NCBI RefSeq assembly: GCF_000711295.1
Contig: NZ_JOMJ01000003.1
Location: 1,685,501 to 1,749,500, forward strand
DNA: 64,000 nt
From: Desulfohalovibrio reitneri
Lineage (GTDB): Bacteria; Desulfobacterota; Desulfovibrionia; Desulfovibrionales; Desulfovibrionaceae
Direction: 5' to 3'
The notes under the pieces were generated by a model. The model did no database searches and was not told the origin of the DNA. It saw only the letters and a program-made list of their open reading frames with translations. The position numbers and the translations under genes were made by a program. Below, one piece after another: positions 61,884 to 64,000 of this stretch; the stretch's first letter is position 1, and each line of letters begins with the position of its first letter.

Positions 61884-62342
61884 ATGGATAACGGATATGC
61901 CTCGTGGAGTTTTTTCCGGCAGGCTCGGCGGGTGTTGGGCGACGCCTTCTTCACCCGGCTGTTCCGTGTGGGACGGAGGCAGTTGCAGCGGTGGTCCGCC
62001 GACCCCGCGCACACCGACGAGCCTCGCAACAACCCCATCGACCGCATCAACACCATCCTCAACGCCCTGGAGAAGCGCGGCGAGCGCGACCTTGCCCTGG
62101 AGGGGGTCAAGCTGCTGGCCGCCGGACGGCGCGCCTCGGTGGTCCCGTACGAGGAAGTCAGCCCCAATGTGGACGGCGTGACTGGCTCCATGCTGCGCGA
62201 CTACCCGGCCCTCGTTACTCTGCACAAGGCCATGATGGACCAAGCCGGGGAGGCCGAGGTGCGCGCCCTGCTCCACCGGGCCAAGCTGGAGTTGGACGAC
62301 ACCCTGGCCCACTACCTGCGAGAGACGCGCCGCGCGGAGTAA
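61884..62342 (+). CDS. unknown protein, possibly helix-turn-helix (phage CII-like)
   Basis: 152 residues beginning MDNGYASWSFFRQARRVLGDAFF. The segment LFRVGRRQLQRWSADP (about 25-40) looks like a recognition helix of a CII-type phage regulator, and NPIDRINTILNALEKRGERDLALEGVKLLA follows as a helical pair. The C-terminus contains a likely coiled helix (LHRAKLELDDTLAHYLRETRR). GAAGGAGGAGAC precedes the ATG. The DNA-binding idea is inference. A good terminator follows. Confidence 0.7.
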   Translation: MDNGYASWSFFRQARRVLGDAFFTRLFRVGRRQLQRWSADPAHTDEPRNNPIDRINTILNALEKRGERDLALEGVKLLAAGRRASVVPYEEVSPNVDGVTGSMLRDYPALVTLHKAMMDQAGEAEVRALLHRAKLELDDTLAHYLRETRRAE

Positions 62343-62365
62343 CCGCCGGTATTCCGCCCCTCAGC

Positions 62366-62415
62366 GCGCCCCGGGAACCGTTCTCGCCCGAACGGCTCCC
62401 GGGGCGCGTTTTTAT
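62366..62415 (+). terminator. rho-independent terminator
   Basis: CGCGCCCCGGGAACCGTTC pairs with GAACGGCTCCCGGGGCGCG (one mismatch) and is followed by TTTTTAT. Confidence 0.92.
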
Positions 62416-62488
62416 TCATCCATCTTTGTCATGGCCCGCAGGCTCTGCTACATAGAGATATGAGAGACTCTCTTCAGAGGAGCCGACT

Positions 62489-64000
62489 ATGCAGGATGGA
62501 CGCAAGCGGGTTGTCATCGAGAACGTCCGGCCCCGTGTGGACGGAGGCCGGTTTCCGGCCAAACGGGCCGTGGGAGAGGACGTGGCCGTGCGGGCCGACG
62601 TATTCGCGGACGGACACGACGTGGTCCGGGCCGTGGTGGCCTGGCGGCCGGTGGACGAGGCCGAGTGGCGCGACGAGCCAATGGAGCGGCAGGGAAACGA
62701 CGTGTTCACGGCCCGGTTTCCCATCGAGCGGCAGGTGGACCACGAGTTCACCGTGCGCGGCTGGATCGACCACTTCGCCAGCTGGTTGACGGGGCTTGAG
62801 AAGAAGGTGGACGCCGGGCAGGAAGTCACCGTGCCCCTGGCCGACGGCGCCTCCCTGGTCATGGACGCGGCCGGACGCGCCCGCGAAAGCGGAGCCAGGG
62901 CCGACGCCGACGCCCTGGAAGGCTTCGCCACTTCCCTGGCCTCCTTCGGCCCGGACGAGGGGGAGGAGGGACTGGCCCTGGCTTCCGATCCCCTGCTGGG
63001 GGCCATGATGGTCCGCCACCACCACGCCGAGCTGGTCAAATCCCTGGGAGAGGCCTGCCACGTGGCGGTGGAGCCGGCTCTGGTGGCCTGTTCCGCCTGG
63101 TACGAGCTGTTTCCCCGCTCCTGCGGGCAAGGCACGGAGCACGGCACCTTCCGCGACGTCATGAAGCAACTGCCCCGCGTCAAATCCATGGGCTTCGACG
63201 TGCTCTACCTGCCGCCCATCCACCCCATCGGCCGCGGGTTCCGCAAGGGCGCCAACAACACCACCACAGCCGCTCCGGGCGAGCCCGGCAGCCCCTGGGC
63301 CATCGGCGCGGCCGAGGGCGGACACGACGCGGTGCATCCCCGCCTTGGCAGCCTGGAAGACTTTCGGGAGCTGGTGGGCGCGGCCCGGTCCGAGGGGCTG
63401 GAGGTCGCCATGGACATCGCTTTCCAGTGCTCCCCGGACCATCCCTGGGTGGAGGCTCACCCGGAGTGGTTCCGCCACCGCTCGGACGGCACCATCCAGT
63501 ACGCCGAGAACCCGCCCAAGAAATACCAGGACATCTACCCCCTGGACTTCGAGACCCCGTCCTGGCGCGAGCTGTGGCAGGCGCTGCGGGACGTCTTTCT
63601 CTTCTGGGCCGGGCAGGGCGTGCGGGTCTTTCGGGTGGATAACCCCCACACCAAGCCCCTGCCCTTCTGGGAGTGGTGCCTGGGCGAAGTGAAGAAGCAG
63701 CGGCCGGAGACGGTCTTTTTGTCCGAGGCCTTCACCCGGCCCAAGATCATGTACCGGCTGGCCAAGGCGGGCTTTTCCCAGTCCTACACCTACTTCACCT
63801 GGCGCAACTCCAAGCAGGAGATCGAATCCTACATGCAGGAGCTGGTGGAGACCGCCCCGCGCGACTTCTTCCGGCCCAACTTCTGGCCCAACACCCCGGA
63901 CATACTGCCGGAGTACCTGCAGTACGGCGGCCGCCCCGCCTTCCTCATCCGGCTGGTGCTGGCGGCCACCCTGTCCTCCAACTACGGCATCTACGGCCCG
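62489..64000 (+). CDS. glgE: alpha-1,4-glucan:maltose-1-phosphate maltosyltransferase (3' truncated by window edge)
   Basis: The first 504 codons are visible and the frame is open to base 64000. GlgE transfers maltose from maltose 1-phosphate to an alpha-glucan chain in the trehalose-to-glycogen pathway. It begins RKRVVIENVRPRVDGGRFPAKR, and a GH13 core follows: SAWYELFPRS (about 205), FDVLYLPPIHPIGRGFRKG, the nucleophile Asp in VFRVDNPHTKPLPFWEW (about 392), and the acid/base Glu in VFLSEAFTRPKIMYRL. AGAGGAGCC lies 7 nt before ATG 62489. Other pathway genes must lie outside the window. Confidence 0.95.
   Translation, partial: MQDGRKRVVIENVRPRVDGGRFPAKRAVGEDVAVRADVFADGHDVVRAVVAWRPVDEAEWRDEPMERQGNDVFTARFPIERQVDHEFTVRGWIDHFASWLTGLEKKVDAGQEVTVPLADGASLVMDAAGRARESGARADADALEGFATSLASFGPDEGEEGLALASDPLLGAMMVRHHHAELVKSLGEACHVAVEPALVACSAWYELFPRSCGQGTEHGTFRDVMKQLPRVKSMGFDVLYLPPIHPIGRGFRKGANNTTTAAPGEPGSPWAIGAAEGGHDAVHPRLGSLEDFRELVGAARSEGLEVAMDIAFQCSPDHPWVEAHPEWFRHRSDGTIQYAENPPKKYQDIYPLDFETPSWRELWQALRDVFLFWAGQGVRVFRVDNPHTKPLPFWEWCLGEVKKQRPETVFLSEAFTRPKIMYRLAKAGFSQSYTYFTWRNSKQEIESYMQELVETAPRDFFRPNFWPNTPDILPEYLQYGGRPAFLIRLVLAATLSSNYGIYGP

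Overview
The window is about 64 kb of a high-GC bacterial chromosome. Gene content points to the Desulfovibrionales (sulfate-reducing Desulfobacterota). The clues are a small ferredoxin that closely matches what I remember of Desulfovibrio africanus ferredoxin III, DUF116, DUF169 and YkgJ proteins, a hisS-aspS-def-fmt-rsmB block, and many atypical sensor proteins. No tRNA, rRNA or CRISPR array was seen. This placement is inference; no database was searched.

Layout. 1-2355: end of a WcbI-like gene, a zinc-ribbon membrane protein and a secreted SUMF1/FGE-like protein. 2563-9783: a complete V/A-type ATPase operon (E, DUF2764, A, B, D, I, K). 9784-12844: an AT-rich foreign island holding a BglII-like restriction enzyme overlapped by an MT-A70 methyltransferase, followed by an intact IS5-type element. 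12868-19531: a cysteine hydrolase, class I aldolase (fbaB), a YkgJ/TPR operon, ferredoxin, and a histidine kinase divergent from a cyclic-nucleotide-binding protein. 19621-26721: a BMP-type nucleoside ABC transporter behind a xanthine-guanine phosphoribosyltransferase, preceded by a CoA-disulfide-reductase-like enzyme with a rhodanese domain. 26814-30854: an overlapping operon of HtrA protease, metallophosphatase, Ser/Thr kinase and YkgJ protein. 30959-37580: ilvD, a methyltransferase, then a cluster behind a sigma-54-type promoter (NadB-like flavoprotein, winged-helix protein, NeuB-family synthase, glycosyltransferase). 37581-42513: repeats, a YkgJ gene, an IS3 element, a receiver-kinase, a TetR regulator and a lipoprotein. 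42631-51538: translation and housekeeping genes (hisS, aspS, def, fmt, DUF116, rsmB, aroC, Zn-PLC-like). 51651-62342: LOG, SPOUT methyltransferase, ychF, RlmI-like, sfsA, DUF169, a metal permease, a response regulator and small unknowns. 62489-64000: start of glgE, cut by the window edge.

The most unusual feature is a dispersed, structured intergenic repeat. At least nine copies lie in CDS-free gaps. Each copy carries up to three ordered hairpins whose stems differ between copies but mostly stay base-paired. One copy borders the restriction island, two are in tandem, and one appears to be split by the IS3 element. Other points of interest are the BglII-like/MT-A70 pairing, a predicted sodium-site signature in the V-ATPase rotor subunit, a 48-bp tandem hairpin array, and a palindrome over the promoter of the metal permease.
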